Assembly: GCF_000178455.1 (NCBI RefSeq)
Contig: NZ_ADNU01000032.1
Coordinates: forward strand, 24,168 to 88,167
Source of the DNA: Brevibacterium mcbrellneri ATCC 49030
Lineage (GTDB): Bacteria > Actinomycetota > Actinomycetes > Actinomycetales > Brevibacteriaceae
Length of the DNA: 64,000 nt
Direction: 5' to 3'
Made by a program: the position numbers and the translations under genes. The stretch's first letter is position 1, and every line of letters begins with the position of its first letter. The notes under the pieces are model-generated. The model saw only the letters and a program-made list of their open reading frames with translations, was not told where the DNA came from and made no database searches. This document shows, in pieces, positions 16,006 to 26,400 of this stretch.

Positions 16006-17058
16006 ATGGCGACAAAGTCAAACAACACGAACGTCAGTGCCGACAACAAGCAGAAGGCACTCGAAACTGCACTCAGCCAGGTGGAACGCCAGTACGGAAA
16101 AGGCTCCATCATGCGCTTGGGTTCACAAGAGCGTCAGCCCATTGAAGCAATCCCAACCGGTTCGCTCGCACTCGACGTGGCACTGGGAATTGGGGGTCTG
16201 CCACGTGGTCGTGTGATCGAGGTGTACGGTCCGGAGTCATCGGGTAAGACGACTGTTGCGCTCCACGCCGTTGCAAACGCGCAGAAAGCCGGCGGTCTTG
16301 CCGCGTTCATCGACGCCGAGCACGCTCTTGACCCCGAATACGCAGCCAAACTGGGAGTCGACACCGATCAGCTGCTGGTTTCACAGCCAGATACCGGTGA
16401 ACAAGCACTCGAAATTGCCGACATGCTCATTCGTTCAGGTGCGTTGGACATCATTGTGATCGACTCGGTCGCAGCGCTTGTTCCAAAGGCAGAAATCGAA
16501 GGCGAAATGGGTGACTCACACGTGGGTCTCCAAGCGCGCCTCATGTCGCAAGCCCTGCGTAAGATCACGGGTGCTCTCGCACACTCCAAGACCACGGCGA
16601 TCTTTATTAACCAGCTACGCGAAAAGGTGGGGGTTTTCTTCGGTTCGCCGGAAACCACCTCGGGCGGTAAGGCGCTCAAGTTCTACGCCTCGGTTCGCCT
16701 TGATGTGCGCCGTATTGAAACCTTGAAAGAAGGCACTGACGCTGTGGGTAACAAGACCCGCGTCAAAGTGGTGAAGAACAAGGTTGCGCCACCGTTTAAG
16801 CAAGCCGAATTCGACATCATTTACGGTCAGGGGATCTCGCGTGAAGGTTCCATCATCGACATGGGTGTAGAAAACGGAATCGTGCGTAAATCCGGTTCCT
16901 GGTTTACCTATGACGGCGACCAGTTGGGGCAAGGAAAAGAAAACGTGCGAAACTTCTTGCGCGACAACCCAGAACTCGCCGACGAAATTGAGACCAAGAT
17001 CCTTATGAAGCTTGGCATTATCGAAGACGAAGCCGAGGAACAGAAGCCTCAGGAGTGA
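16006..17058 (+). CDS. recA: Recombinase RecA
   Basis: ATP-dependent strand-exchange protein and SOS coprotease. The 350-residue length is standard. Walker A GPESSGKT (about 75-82), the [18 protein letters not shown] segment and [18 protein letters not shown] of the L2 region are all present, and the C-terminus is acidic ([11 protein letters not shown]). ATG follows GAGGAGG. The LexA box at 15863-15874 predicts damage induction. Its inhibitor recX follows 6 bp later. No intein is present. Confidence 0.98.
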   Translation: MATKSNNTNVSADNKQKALETALSQVERQYGKGSIMRLGSQERQPIEAIPTGSLALDVALGIGGLPRGRVIEVYGPESSGKTTVALHAVANAQKAGGLAAFIDAEHALDPEYAAKLGVDTDQLLVSQPDTGEQALEIADMLIRSGALDIIVIDSVAALVPKAEIEGEMGDSHVGLQARLMSQALRKITGALAHSKTTAIFINQLREKVGVFFGSPETTSGGKALKFYASVRLDVRRIETLKEGTDAVGNKTRVKVVKNKVAPPFKQAEFDIIYGQGISREGSIIDMGVENGIVRKSGSWFTYDGDQLGQGKENVRNFLRDNPELADEIETKILMKLGIIEDEAEEQKPQE

Positions 17059-17064
17059 TAAACC

Positions 17065-17616
17065 GTGAGTAGCGCACATCTCATTGAATCGCTACAACAG
17101 TCGATCGACCAGATCGAGGCACAGGGTGCTCAGCCGGAACCTGACCCTCTGGCGCACGACCCGGAATACAAACAAACCAAGAAACGCGCTTTGAACATTC
17201 TGAGCGCGCGTGACTACTCGGTTGACGAGCTGCGCAAGAAACTCCTTGCGCGGGAGCACCCTGAGGACGCTGTTGAGCGCGTGCTGACCAAACTGCAACG
17301 AGCTGGGCTACTCAATGACCAGGAGTACGCGCAGAACTACGTGCGGGTGCACCGTGAAAAGCGGAACCTGTCCACGTCAGCTTTGCGGCGTGAACTGGTC
17401 AAACGTGGGGTAGCGGACAACCACATTCGTTTTGCCCTTGACCAGGTAGAAGACGAGCACGAGGTGGCTTTCGGGGTGGCGCTCAAGAAGGCGCGTTCGA
17501 CCGTTGGCTTGCCACGCGAGAAGCGGATGCGACGTATTCTCGCGATGCTTGCCAGGCGCGGGTTTCCGCAAAGCATCAGCATGGATGTGACGTTGCGCGC
17601 ACTCGATGAAACCTGA
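17065..17616 (+). CDS. recX: Regulatory protein RecX
   Basis: Negative modulator that caps RecA filaments. The 183-residue protein is made of three-helix repeats; family features are ALNILSARDYSVDELRKKL near residue 39, AGLLNDQEYAQNYV near 78 and the C-terminal LARRGFPQSIS. The start is GTG 6 bp after recA, so the genes are co-transcribed. No frame disturbance. Confidence 0.93.
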   Translation: MSSAHLIESLQQSIDQIEAQGAQPEPDPLAHDPEYKQTKKRALNILSARDYSVDELRKKLLAREHPEDAVERVLTKLQRAGLLNDQEYAQNYVRVHREKRNLSTSALRRELVKRGVADNHIRFALDQVEDEHEVAFGVALKKARSTVGLPREKRMRRILAMLARRGFPQSISMDVTLRALDET

Positions 17617-17655
17617 ACGGTTGCGCCGTGGGCAGCCCTGTAGAATATAGGTCTG

Positions 17656-19122
17656 ATGACTGACGTACTAAACCGCACCTATGAAGTGAAAACATATGGG
17701 TGCCAGATGAATGTTCACGACTCTGAACGGCTCTCAGGTCTCCTCGACGACGCTGGATACACACCAGCCGAGCCCAACGAACAAGCCGATGTCGTGGTGT
17801 TTAACACCTGCGCAGTGCGAGAGAACGCCGACAACCGCTTGTACGGGAACCTGGGCCGGCTCGCGGAAGTGAAGGAAACACACCCAGAACTGCAGATCGC
17901 AGTGGGTGGATGCATGGCGCAAAAAGACCGCGACACCATTGTGGAACGGGCGCCATGGGTGGACGTGGTGTTCGGAACCCACAACATGGGGTCACTTCCC
18001 GTGCTCTTGGAACGCGCACGCCACAACAAAGAAGCCCAAGTTGAGATCAAGGAAAGCCTTGAAGTTTTCCCATCAACACTTCCTACCAGGCGCGAATCAA
18101 CCCACTCCGGGTGGGTCTCCATCTCCGTAGGGTGTAACAACACGTGTACGTTCTGCATCGTGCCGCACCTGCGCGGAAAAGAAAAAGACCGCCGCCCCGG
18201 TGACATTCTTGCTGAAGTCGAAGCCCTCGCTGCCCAAGGCGTTATCGAAGTGACCCTACTTGGGCAGAACGTGAACTCATACGGAACTGAATTCCGTGAC
18301 CGTCAAGCATTCGGCAAACTGCTTCGCGCAGTGGGTAAAGTCCAGGGAATTGAACGCGTGCGCTTTACCAGCCCGCACCCGGCCGCCTTTTCCGACGACG
18401 TTATTGACGCGATGGCCGAAACACCTACGGTCATGCCACAGCTACACATGCCACTGCAGTCAGGGTCTGACACCGTGCTTAAAGCCATGCGCAGGTCCTA
18501 TCGCACCAAGCGCTTCATGGGCATTCTGGACAAAGTGCGCGAACGCATTCCACACGCGTCAATCACCACCGACATCATTGTTGGATTCCCCGGAGAAACC
18601 GAAGAAGACTTCCAACAGACCATGGACGTAGTACGTGAAGCCCGCTTCACCCAGGCATACACGTTCCAGTACTCCATCCGTCCAGGAACCCCGGCTGCCG
18701 CCATGGAAAATCAGATTCCAAAAGACGTGGTGCAAGAACGGTTCGAACGTTTGGTCGCACTGCAAGACGAAATCGCATGGGAAGAAAACAAAGCGTGTGT
18801 AGGCAATCAAGTCGAAGTGCTGATCAACACAGGGCCCGACGCTCAACACGGACGCATGTCTGGTCGAGCACGGGACAACCGACTTGTGCACGTACGAGCT
18901 CAAGAAGGACTAGACGCTCGCCCCGGTGACATCGTCACCGCCACAGTAACCGAGGCGAAACCGTACTTCCTCATCAGCGACTCGGACTACACCGTGCGAC
19001 GCACACCGGCCGGCGACGCGTGGGACCTATCCCAAGCAGAAAGTTGCGGGGCAACGGGAGGGGCTGCCTCCTCGGGACCCACAAACCTGGGGCTACCAAC
19101 CATCCGAGTAGGAGCAAACTAG
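17656..19122 (+). CDS. miaB: tRNA-2-methylthio-N6-dimethylallyladenosine synthase MiaB
   Basis: Radical-SAM methylthiotransferase acting on isopentenyl-A37 of tRNAs, the step after MiaA. N-terminal UPF0004 cysteines are in [19 protein letters not shown] and GGCMAQKD. The radical-SAM triad is C-NNT-C-TF-C (about 160-167). The C-terminal TRAM domain (about 375-445) includes [12 protein letters not shown] -10-like TAGAATATA precedes the start. miaA follows 2 bp after the stop, so the two sequential tRNA-modification steps are coupled. Confidence 0.97.
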   Translation: MTDVLNRTYEVKTYGCQMNVHDSERLSGLLDDAGYTPAEPNEQADVVVFNTCAVRENADNRLYGNLGRLAEVKETHPELQIAVGGCMAQKDRDTIVERAPWVDVVFGTHNMGSLPVLLERARHNKEAQVEIKESLEVFPSTLPTRRESTHSGWVSISVGCNNTCTFCIVPHLRGKEKDRRPGDILAEVEALAAQGVIEVTLLGQNVNSYGTEFRDRQAFGKLLRAVGKVQGIERVRFTSPHPAAFSDDVIDAMAETPTVMPQLHMPLQSGSDTVLKAMRRSYRTKRFMGILDKVRERIPHASITTDIIVGFPGETEEDFQQTMDVVREARFTQAYTFQYSIRPGTPAAAMENQIPKDVVQERFERLVALQDEIAWEENKACVGNQVEVLINTGPDAQHGRMSGRARDNRLVHVRAQEGLDARPGDIVTATVTEAKPYFLISDSDYTVRRTPAGDAWDLSQAESCGATGGAASSGPTNLGLPTIRVGAN

Positions 19123-19124
19123 CC

Positions 19125-20027
19125 GTGACCGTCATCAATGTTGTGGGAGCCACCGCGACAGGCAAATCAGACCTGGCGATCACCCTGGCTCACCACCTCG
19201 ATGGCGAAATCATCAACGCCGATTCCATGCAGTTCTACCGTGGCATGGACATCGGCACGGCAAAAGTTTCACCCGAACAACAAGCGGAAGTCCCACACCA
19301 CCTGCTCGACATTTTGGAGGTCACGCAGGACGCCTCGGTCAGCGAATACCAGAGCAGAGCGCGTGCCCTGATCGACGAAATCCACCAGCGGGGGCGTACC
19401 CCCATCATCGTGGGTGGATCGGGACTCTACGTGCGCGCTGCTACCGACGTCATGAATTTCCCTGGTACCGATCCTGCCATGCGGGCCAGGCTGGAAGGTA
19501 TCGCAGAGGCTGGGGCGCTTCACGACATGTATGCGATGCTCGAAGAACTCGACCCCAAAGCCGCCAGCACCATCAAACCCACCGACGCGCGGCGGATTGT
19601 GCGGGCACTCGAAGTGATTGCGCTGACGGGGGATACCTTCAGCTCTGAACTGCCCGAATACACGTACTACACGCCCACTATCCAGGTAGGGCTGGCGCAA
19701 GATCGCGAAACCCTGCACCAGCGCATTGCCGACCGTGTCCACCTCATGTGGGACGCCGGGTGGGTCGACGAAGTGCGCACCCTGCTCGACCAGGGTTTGC
19801 GGGATGGGAAAACCGCACGGCACGCAATTGGTTACGCGCAGATCATTGACTACCTCGACGGCAACATGACCGCCGACCTGGCCATCGACTCAACCGTCAC
19901 CCGAACTCGCCAGTTCGCAAAACGCCAAGAGACCTGGTTCCGGCGCGATCCACGAATCCACTGGTTCGACGCTGCTGACCCGCACACCTCGAAGAACGCC
20001 CTTAACTACATCAAGGAGACAGCATGA
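19125..20027 (+). CDS. miaA: tRNA dimethylallyltransferase MiaA
   Basis: Transfers dimethylallyl from DMAPP to A37 of tRNA, providing the substrate for MiaB. It has 300 residues with a P-loop GATATGKS (about 8-15), DSMQFYRGMDIGTAK (about 35-49) and VGGSGLYVRA. GTG at 19125 is chosen; the frame extending upstream overlaps miaB and is not needed. Overlaps dapF by 4 bases (ATGA). Confidence 0.96.
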   Translation: MTVINVVGATATGKSDLAITLAHHLDGEIINADSMQFYRGMDIGTAKVSPEQQAEVPHHLLDILEVTQDASVSEYQSRARALIDEIHQRGRTPIIVGGSGLYVRAATDVMNFPGTDPAMRARLEGIAEAGALHDMYAMLEELDPKAASTIKPTDARRIVRALEVIALTGDTFSSELPEYTYYTPTIQVGLAQDRETLHQRIADRVHLMWDAGWVDEVRTLLDQGLRDGKTARHAIGYAQIIDYLDGNMTADLAIDSTVTRTRQFAKRQETWFRRDPRIHWFDAADPHTSKNALNYIKETA

Positions 20028-20926
20028 TTGACGGACAACTCGTCAAAGGCCACGGAACGGCCAACGACTTTGTTCTCCTGCACGACCCCAACGGTGAACA
20101 CGAGCTCGATCCAGCTAGGGTGCGCGAACTCGCAGACCGCCGCACCGGAATCGGAGGAGACGGGGTCATTCGCGTGATCCGAAGTGAGGCACTGGGCGAA
20201 GAAGCCGGGGACGTAGCGCACGGTGCCGGCGCCGAATGGTTCATGGACTACCGCAACGCTGACGGCTCAATCGCCGAAATGTGCGGCAACGGAGTACGCG
20301 TTTTTGCCCACTACCTGCGGACATATGGCCTCGTGCAAGACCAGTCGTTTGCGGTTGGAACCCGAGCAGGCATCAAACACGTCACCGTGATTCCTGACCC
20401 ATTGGGCGGGGATACGCCCTGGTACAAAGTCGACATGGGGAAGTGGCAACTGCCAGGTGGGGGCGAAGCCTTTGACGCCACAGTCGAAACCACAGGTGTT
20501 CGCGTAGCGCGTCCGGGATTGACCGTGGACATGGGAAATCCGCACACCGTGGTAGCGCTGGCCCACGCAGAAGAACTCCAGGCCGCCAAACTACACGAAC
20601 CCCCGCACGTCGAACCCACTCCACCAGCGGGAACAAACGTTGAGTACATCGTGATCGAACCCGACAACGACCCCACCACCGGGACACTGCGAATGCGCGT
20701 ACATGAACGCGGAGTCGGTGAAACCTATGCGTGCGGAACGGGAGCTTGTGCCTCGGCACTGGCTGCCTACGTGTGGGCCGGACGCGGCCCCCAAGCCCCA
20801 ACCACATGGACGGTCCACCAACCCGGTGGAGCAGTCCGTATCGAGATCACAGGCGAAACTGTGGCGCTGTCAGGTCCGGCGGTCATCACGTACGAAGTCA
20901 CACCTCGGGAACTTCCAAATTCCTAA
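20024..20926 (+). CDS. dapF: Diaminopimelate epimerase
   Basis: Interconverts LL- and meso-diaminopimelate for lysine and peptidoglycan synthesis. The two active-site cysteines are in MCGNGVR (about residue 86) and ACGTGACA (about 239-246). Length of 300 residues is slightly long, with a polar insertion after the GGDGVI motif (EALGEEAGDVAHGAG). The start overlaps the miaA stop as ATGA, indicating translational coupling. The 3' end overlaps the convergent methyltransferase by 29 bases. Confidence 0.96.
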   Translation: MIDGQLVKGHGTANDFVLLHDPNGEHELDPARVRELADRRTGIGGDGVIRVIRSEALGEEAGDVAHGAGAEWFMDYRNADGSIAEMCGNGVRVFAHYLRTYGLVQDQSFAVGTRAGIKHVTVIPDPLGGDTPWYKVDMGKWQLPGGGEAFDATVETTGVRVARPGLTVDMGNPHTVVALAHAEELQAAKLHEPPHVEPTPPAGTNVEYIVIEPDNDPTTGTLRMRVHERGVGETYACGTGACASALAAYVWAGRGPQAPTTWTVHQPGGAVRIEITGETVALSGPAVITYEVTPRELPNS

Positions 20927-21527
20927 CCACCAACACGCGGAAGCCCTTGGCAGAAGCCTCCCTGCGCACATCCCAAGCCCCAGGCAGGTTCTCACTCATC
21001 CATGTGGCAAGCGAATCAGCTCCCAGGTTCTTCGACACGACGAGCCACGCCTCACCGCCGGGAACCAGACGCGGAAGCCACGTCAAAAGAAGCTCGTGCA
21101 ACACGTCTTTGCCCACGCGAATGGGCGGGTTCGACCAGATCGCTGAAAACTGGACACTGTCCGGAATGTCCTGGGCAAGCACGGGAGTGACAGACGTCAG
21201 ACCCGCAGCCTTGGCGTTCTCGCGGGTCAGAGACAAGGAACGCTCGTTGACGTCCAAAGCCCACACACGCACCTCGGTGTCGTCATCACGCGCTTCGAGG
21301 CCAGCTTGCAGGCTGATGGGGCCCCAACCGCACCCCAAATCCAAAATGTCTCCAGCCGGGGGAGCAGGCAGGTTCTTCAACAGCACTGTGGTGCCAGGAT
21401 CCAGACGCGACGGAGAAAACACACCCGCGTCAGTGGTGACATCAACATCACGCCCGGCAAGACGCACCGTAATAGTGCGAGGCTTCGACACAGTGTGCGG
21501 TTGAGATGAGAAGTAGTGATCGTTCAC
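20898..21527 (-). CDS. RsmC-like class I methyltransferase
   Basis: SAM-dependent methyltransferase of 209 residues. The SAM-binding motif is DLGCGWGPISL (about 63-73), and the catalytic-type motif NPPIRVGK (about 133-140) is that of RsmC/RlmG, which methylate guanine N2 in rRNA. It corresponds to the catalytic half only, as usual in actinobacteria. It lies convergent to dapF and divergent from hflX. The exact target nucleotide is not decided by the sequence. Confidence 0.88.
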   Translation of the reverse strand: MNDHYFSSQPHTVSKPRTITVRLAGRDVDVTTDAGVFSPSRLDPGTTVLLKNLPAPPAGDILDLGCGWGPISLQAGLEARDDDTEVRVWALDVNERSLSLTRENAKAAGLTSVTPVLAQDIPDSVQFSAIWSNPPIRVGKDVLHELLLTWLPRLVPGGEAWLVVSKNLGADSLATWMSENLPGAWDVRREASAKGFRVLVVRNLEVPEV

Positions 21528-21590
21528 CCCATCATGCTAAAGCACCAGTGTGAAACAATAATGTTCCTAACTATCTACAGAAAGAGCTCA

Positions 21591-23066
21591 ATGCAATCAG
21601 ATAAGCACCGCGAAATGATCGACAGGGTGCTGTCCCGAGCCTCCGACTCACTGACGGAAGACCACCTCGCAAGCGACGACTACAGTCAGCTTGACCTGAT
21701 AGAACGTGAAGCACTACGGCGTGTCAGCGGGCTATCGACCGAACTTGAAGACATCACGGAAGTCGAATACCGCCAGATTCGACTCGAAAACGTGGTGCTC
21801 GCAGGAGTCTATTCAGGTTCCAGCGAAGAAGCCGAAACCTCACTTCGCGAACTCGCAGCGCTCGCCGAAACCGCCGGTTCACGCGTACTCGACGGGGTCC
21901 TGCAACGACGCGACACCCCAGACCCATCCACGTACTTAGGGCGTGGAAAAGCACAAGAACTGGCCGAGATCGTTGCCAGCGTGGGCGCCGACACCGTCAT
22001 CACCGACACCGAACTCGCGCCTAGCCAACGCCGTGCGCTCGAAGACGTGGTTAAGGTCAAAGTCATTGACCGAGTCGCCCTGATCTTGGACATTTTTGCC
22101 CAACACGCCAAAAGCCGTGAAGGTAAAGCCCAAGTGGAGCTCGCGCAGCTGGAATACCTGCTTCCACGTTTGCGTGGTTGGGGTGAATCCATGTCCCGGC
22201 AGGCCGGTGGTCGTGTGGCCGGAGGTGCTGGAATCGGATCGCGTGGGCCCGGTGAAACAAAAATTGAGCTCGACCGTCGGCGTATTCGCACCCGCATGGC
22301 TAAACTGCGCCGGGAGATCAAGGCGATGGCGCCAGCCCGCGAGACAAAACGGTCCAACCGCACGCGAAACAAGGTGCCCAGTGTCGCCATTGTGGGCTAC
22401 ACCAACGCTGGCAAGTCCTCACTACTCAACCGGCTCACTGACGCCGGGGTCATGGTGAAAAACGAACTGTTCGCCACCCTTGATCCCACAGTCCGTCAAG
22501 CACACACAGCCGACGGGCGCGTGTTCACCTACACCGACACTGTGGGATTCGTGCGCAACCTGCCCCACCAGCTCGTTGAGGCATTCCGGTCCACGCTGGA
22601 AGAAGCCGCTGACGCCGACCTGCTGTTGCACATTGTCGACGCCTCACACACGGACCCACTCGCACAGATTAAAGCGGTTCACGAAGTCCTTGACGAGGCT
22701 CAAACGATCGACATCCCTGAACTCATCGTTTTCAACAAAGCCGATATAGCAGACTCAGACACTTTGGCGCGCGTGCTCAACACCTACCCGAACGCTGTTG
22801 TCGTATCTGCGCACACGGGGCAGGGCATCGACGAACTTCGCGAACGCATCGATGACCTGTTGCCGCGCCCATCCCACCACATCACCGCGCTCGTCCCGTT
22901 CGACCGGGGTGATCTCATCGCACGCGCCCACGACGAAGGCACAGTTGAGTCCGAAAAGTACACGGCTCAAGGCACGCTGCTTGTGGCCATGGTTGACCCT
23001 GACCTCCTGCACGAACTCGAACAGTTTCGCCAGCCAGACATGGTCGACCCGCAGACCTTTGGGTGA
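21591..23066 (+). CDS. hflX: GTPase HflX
   Basis: Ribosome-associated GTPase that splits stalled or hibernating 70S ribosomes under stress. It has 491 residues from ATG 21591, which is preferred over the upstream in-frame start because an AGAAAGAG site lies just before it. It carries the N-terminal HflX domain with GRGKAQEL, a Gly-rich GGRVAGGAGIGSRGPGE loop, and G1 GYTNAGKSS (about 270-278), G3 DTVGF and G4 NKAD motifs. The next gene starts with a GTGA overlap. Confidence 0.95.
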   Translation: MQSDKHREMIDRVLSRASDSLTEDHLASDDYSQLDLIEREALRRVSGLSTELEDITEVEYRQIRLENVVLAGVYSGSSEEAETSLRELAALAETAGSRVLDGVLQRRDTPDPSTYLGRGKAQELAEIVASVGADTVITDTELAPSQRRALEDVVKVKVIDRVALILDIFAQHAKSREGKAQVELAQLEYLLPRLRGWGESMSRQAGGRVAGGAGIGSRGPGETKIELDRRRIRTRMAKLRREIKAMAPARETKRSNRTRNKVPSVAIVGYTNAGKSSLLNRLTDAGVMVKNELFATLDPTVRQAHTADGRVFTYTDTVGFVRNLPHQLVEAFRSTLEEAADADLLLHIVDASHTDPLAQIKAVHEVLDEAQTIDIPELIVFNKADIADSDTLARVLNTYPNAVVVSAHTGQGIDELRERIDDLLPRPSHHITALVPFDRGDLIARAHDEGTVESEKYTAQGTLLVAMVDPDLLHELEQFRQPDMVDPQTFG

Positions 23067-25150
23067 ACCACATGAGCACAGACGTAGAACAACTCCTCGA
23101 AGCAGCCGTTGACGCGTTAGGCGGAACCCACCGAGAAGGCCAATCCACCATGGCCCAAGCGGTGTCGAGCGCCTTAGACAACCAAACACACCTGCTGGTG
23201 CAAGCAGGCACCGGAACGGGTAAGTCCCTTGGCTACCTGGTGCCCAGTGTCGAATACGCACTGCGAACCGGCGACCGGGTCATCATTTCTACCGCAACAC
23301 TTGCCCTGCAATCGCAGATCATCCAACGAGACCTACCCAGGCTTGCGAAAACTGTCGGGTCCGTCACCGGGCGGAAACCCACCTCGGCGGTTCTCAAAGG
23401 ACGCCGCAACTACGTGTGCCTCCACAAGCTGGGAGGCGGGTACCCCGGCGATGAAGAGTCCGCCCTGTTTGACGTTGGCGCTGACATTGAAGGACGCCGA
23501 GGTGGCTCAATGACCGCGACCGAAGCCGAGATCGCGCGGATCAGGGAGTGGGCCGACGTGACCGCGACGGGGGACCGGGACGACTTGGTTCCTGGTGTTT
23601 CCGACCGCACGTGGTCGCTGGTTTCCGTGAACTCGTTCGACTGTTTGGGTTCCACATGTCCCATGTTTGAGGAGTGCTTTGCCGAACGTGCCAAGAACAC
23701 GGCGGCGGATGCTGACATCGTGGTGACCAACCACGCGCTCTTGGCTATTGAGGCACAAGGGGAGCAGACGGTGTTGCCGGAACATTCGGCGGTGGTCATT
23801 GATGAGGCGCACGAACTGCGCGACCGGGTGACAGGTGCTCTCACCGGGGCCGTTACGCACGCTCTGCTGAGTGCCGTTGCGTCGACAGTTAAGAAGCACA
23901 CGGCCGCAACGGCGGACACCATTCAGGCACTCACCAAGGCCAGCGACCAGTTTGCTGCGGCCTTGGAAGAACACGATCCTGGCCTGTTGCGCGTGTGGCC
24001 GGAAGACCTAGGTGATGCCCTGTCAGCGGTGCATGACGCTCTGCGGGATTTGAGTTCGCAGGTTGGGCCAGCGTCCAAGGAATCTGAGCCCGACGCCGGT
24101 AGGCACATGGCACGCGCACGCCTTGACGAAGCTTTTGAGCTGGTTGAACGGCTATTGGATCGAAACAGCAACGATGTTGCGTGGATATCGACGAACACGT
24201 TTAAAGAAACCACCACAATATCGCTCATGGTGGCGCCGTTGAGCGTCGCAGGGACGTTGCGGAACGGGCTCTTCGCTGAGTCCACAGTGGTGGCGACATC
24301 CGCGACGCTGGCGTTGGGTGGAAAGTTTGAGCCGGTTGCGGCTGCTCTGGGTTTGGCGGGTGAAGAAGCCCCGCGGTATGACGCGATCGACGTGGGTAGC
24401 CCGTTTGACTACCAGAAACAGGGGATCCTGTACGTGGCCGGACATTTGCCCAAACCTGGCAGGTCTGGGGTCAACGTTCAGGTTTTGGATGAAATCGTGG
24501 AGCTGATTGAAGCGTCCCGAGGTGGTGCCCTGGGACTGTTTTCTTCGCGCCGTGCCGCTGAAGAGGCGGCACAGTACGTGCGGGAGCGCACGCGCTACCA
24601 GGTGTACTTGCAGGGTGAAGACACGCTTTCGGTGCTGGTGAGGGACTTCGCGGCCGATGATTCGGCTGTTCTTTTTGGCACCATGTCGCTGTGGCAGGGT
24701 GTGGACGTTCCGGGGCTAACAAACAGGTTGGTGCTGATTGACCGGATACCGTTTCCACGCCCTGACGATCCCTTATCGCAGGCACGCACGCAGGCAGCCG
24801 CGGCCCGAGGTGCGAATGGGTTCATGGCCGTGTCGGCAACGCATGCTGCGTTGCGTTTGGCTCAGGGGGCTGGGAGGCTGATTCGCACGTCACAGGACCG
24901 CGGCGTTGTTGCGTTGCTCGATTCACGTGCGCGTACTGCCGGCTATTCGACGTTCCTGCTCGATTCGCTTCCGCCACTGTGGCGGACCACTCATTCTGGT
25001 GTGGTGAAACAGGCGCTGGAGCGTTTGGCAACGGGCGTTGTGGCAACTGGCACTGCAGAAACCGCGACGGGGGAAGCAGGCGCTCAGGGCGCCGACGCCG
25101 CGGCTGGGAAGATCAGTGAGGACTCTACACGCGACGAATCACGGCAGTGA
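23063..25150 (+). CDS. dinG: DinG/YoaA-type ATP-dependent DNA helicase
   Basis: Superfamily 2 XPD-like 5'-3' helicase of about 695 residues. Walker A AGTGTGKS lies near residue 50, the DEAH box (VVIDEAHEL) near 250, and four cysteines (one in NYVCLHKL, three in [13 protein letters not shown]) sit at the iron-sulfur cluster position. The C-terminal motif [16 protein letters not shown] is present. GTG at 23063 gives the GTGA overlap typical of this genome; ATG at 23072 (MSTDVEQ) is an alternative. The 3' end overlaps lexA convergently by 26 bases. No LexA box was seen before it. Confidence 0.93.
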   Translation: MNHMSTDVEQLLEAAVDALGGTHREGQSTMAQAVSSALDNQTHLLVQAGTGTGKSLGYLVPSVEYALRTGDRVIISTATLALQSQIIQRDLPRLAKTVGSVTGRKPTSAVLKGRRNYVCLHKLGGGYPGDEESALFDVGADIEGRRGGSMTATEAEIARIREWADVTATGDRDDLVPGVSDRTWSLVSVNSFDCLGSTCPMFEECFAERAKNTAADADIVVTNHALLAIEAQGEQTVLPEHSAVVIDEAHELRDRVTGALTGAVTHALLSAVASTVKKHTAATADTIQALTKASDQFAAALEEHDPGLLRVWPEDLGDALSAVHDALRDLSSQVGPASKESEPDAGRHMARARLDEAFELVERLLDRNSNDVAWISTNTFKETTTISLMVAPLSVAGTLRNGLFAESTVVATSATLALGGKFEPVAAALGLAGEEAPRYDAIDVGSPFDYQKQGILYVAGHLPKPGRSGVNVQVLDEIVELIEASRGGALGLFSSRRAAEEAAQYVRERTRYQVYLQGEDTLSVLVRDFAADDSAVLFGTMSLWQGVDVPGLTNRLVLIDRIPFPRPDDPLSQARTQAAAARGANGFMAVSATHAALRLAQGAGRLIRTSQDRGVVALLDSRARTAGYSTFLLDSLPPLWRTTHSGVVKQALERLATGVVATGTAETATGEAGAQGADAAAGKISEDSTRDESRQ

Positions 25151-25877
25151 CGAGACCCATGATGAGCGCGTGATCGCCGTCGATGGGTTCGTAATCCTTG
25201 TTTTGTGGCAGTAGCCACTGTTTGCCACCTTCACGCTTGAGCGTTTTCACGGTGGCTTCGTTGTCAAGAAGAGCAGCCACGATTTCGCCGTTGTTGGCCG
25301 TGGACTGCTTGCGCACCACTACCCAGTCGCCGTCACAAATGGCGGCGTCGATCATGGAGTCGCCCACAACCTGTACAAGGAACATTTCGCCTGAACCCAC
25401 AACCTGGCGGGGGAGTGCGAAGACGTCTTCGACATGTTGTTCGGCGGTGATGGGGCCACCGGCGGCAATACGCCCAACGACCGGAACCAACGCAGTGTTT
25501 GCGGAGGTTTCTGGTGTCATCTTGTCGTTGTACTCGATTTCGTTAGGGTTAACGACTTCAAGTGCCCGAGGTCGTTTAGGGTCACGGCGAACGTATCCCA
25601 GGCGTTCGAGCTGGTTCAGCTGGTGTGCCACGGACGACAGTGATGCGAGCCCGGCTGCCTGGCCGATCTCACGCATGCTCGGAGGGTAGCCGTTTGTGTA
25701 AACAGCGTGTTCAATGCATTCGAGGACTTGGCGTTGACGTGGGGTGAGTCGCCTGTCGGTTCGTGAAACCGAGTCTTCTGGTAGTGAACGCGAGTGCATC
25801 GATTCTTGTTCTTGGATGTCTGCAATGACGCTTTCGTTGCGAGGGCGTCCCCGGCCTCGCTTTGCCTTCTCTGCCAC
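25125..25877 (-). CDS. lexA: SOS repressor LexA
   Basis: Represses DNA-damage genes and self-cleaves on RecA filaments. From GTG 25877 (behind GGGAGG; the longer upstream frame is rejected) it has 250 residues. It has a winged helix around [20 protein letters not shown], cleavage site A-G in RIAAGGP, catalytic S174 in GDSM and K211 in ATVKTLK. The Lys/Arg-rich N-terminus is longer than in E. coli LexA but usual in actinobacteria. Divergent from a LysM gene, with LexA boxes in between. Confidence 0.97.
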   Translation of the reverse strand: MAEKAKRGRGRPRNESVIADIQEQESMHSRSLPEDSVSRTDRRLTPRQRQVLECIEHAVYTNGYPPSMREIGQAAGLASLSSVAHQLNQLERLGYVRRDPKRPRALEVVNPNEIEYNDKMTPETSANTALVPVVGRIAAGGPITAEQHVEDVFALPRQVVGSGEMFLVQVVGDSMIDAAICDGDWVVVRKQSTANNGEIVAALLDNEATVKTLKREGGKQWLLPQNKDYEPIDGDHALIMGLVTAVIRRV

Positions 25878-26054
25878 TTTTCCTCCCAATGTGTGACTGT
25901 TTGGCCTTCTGACCTGGTCAAACGTCTGATCTAAAAACTGTGTCAGACCCTCCTGCGAGAGTCGGACATGCAAGTAAATGAGATCGCGTTCGAATCTATT
26001 TTCACACATTTGTTCGAGAAATAGTAGACATCTGTTCGAATGTCATGTTCAATA

Positions 26055-26082
26055 GAACATAGATTCGATAGAACGCCAGTTC
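26055..26082. promoter_or_regulatory. Tandem LexA boxes between lexA and the LysM gene
   Basis: GAACGCCAGTTC (26071-26082) is a perfect GAAC-N4-GTTC box ending 15 bp before the LysM start. GAACATAGATTC (26055-26066) is a one-mismatch copy. A weaker GAATCTATTTTC lies at 25993-26004 nearer lexA. This predicts damage induction of the LysM gene and autoregulation of lexA. Confidence 0.8.
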
Positions 26083-26097
26083 GAATGGAGGATTGAC

Positions 26098-26391
26098 ATG
26101 ATGCGAGTAGCTCGCATATACGCATTTCGCCGGCTCGTGGTTGTGGCTGCTTTAGTTGTTGCAGCTTTCGCAATCACCTTGGCAGTGTTGCCGGCGCAGG
26201 CTTCTGAAAATGAGAACGCGGCACCCACGGTGACCGTGACGGTGAAAGCAGACCAGTCGCTGTGGACGATTGCTCGGGAACACGGTGGTGGCGAGCCTAC
26301 CGACAAAGTGGTCAAGCAGATTCAAGCGATTAACGGACTCGAAGGTTCGCTAGTTCGACCCGGCCAAAAGCTCGAAGTTCCATCACGTTAA
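26098..26391 (+). CDS. SOS-controlled LysM protein, candidate cell-division inhibitor
   Basis: Small 97-residue protein with one N-terminal membrane segment (about 12-34, ending LPAQASE) and a C-terminal LysM peptidoglycan-binding domain (about 46-96, DQSLWTIAREHG to RPGQKLEVP). A strong GGAGG precedes ATGATG. The architecture and divergence from lexA match Bacillus YneA and mycobacterial Rv2719c; YneA delays division during SOS, and Corynebacterium DivS plays a similar role from the same locus. The function is inferred from position and architecture. Regulation by LexA is supported by the boxes directly upstream. Confidence 0.87.
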   Translation: MMRVARIYAFRRLVVVAALVVAAFAITLAVLPAQASENENAAPTVTVTVKADQSLWTIAREHGGGEPTDKVVKQIQAINGLEGSLVRPGQKLEVPSR

Positions 26392-26400
26392 ACTCAAGGC

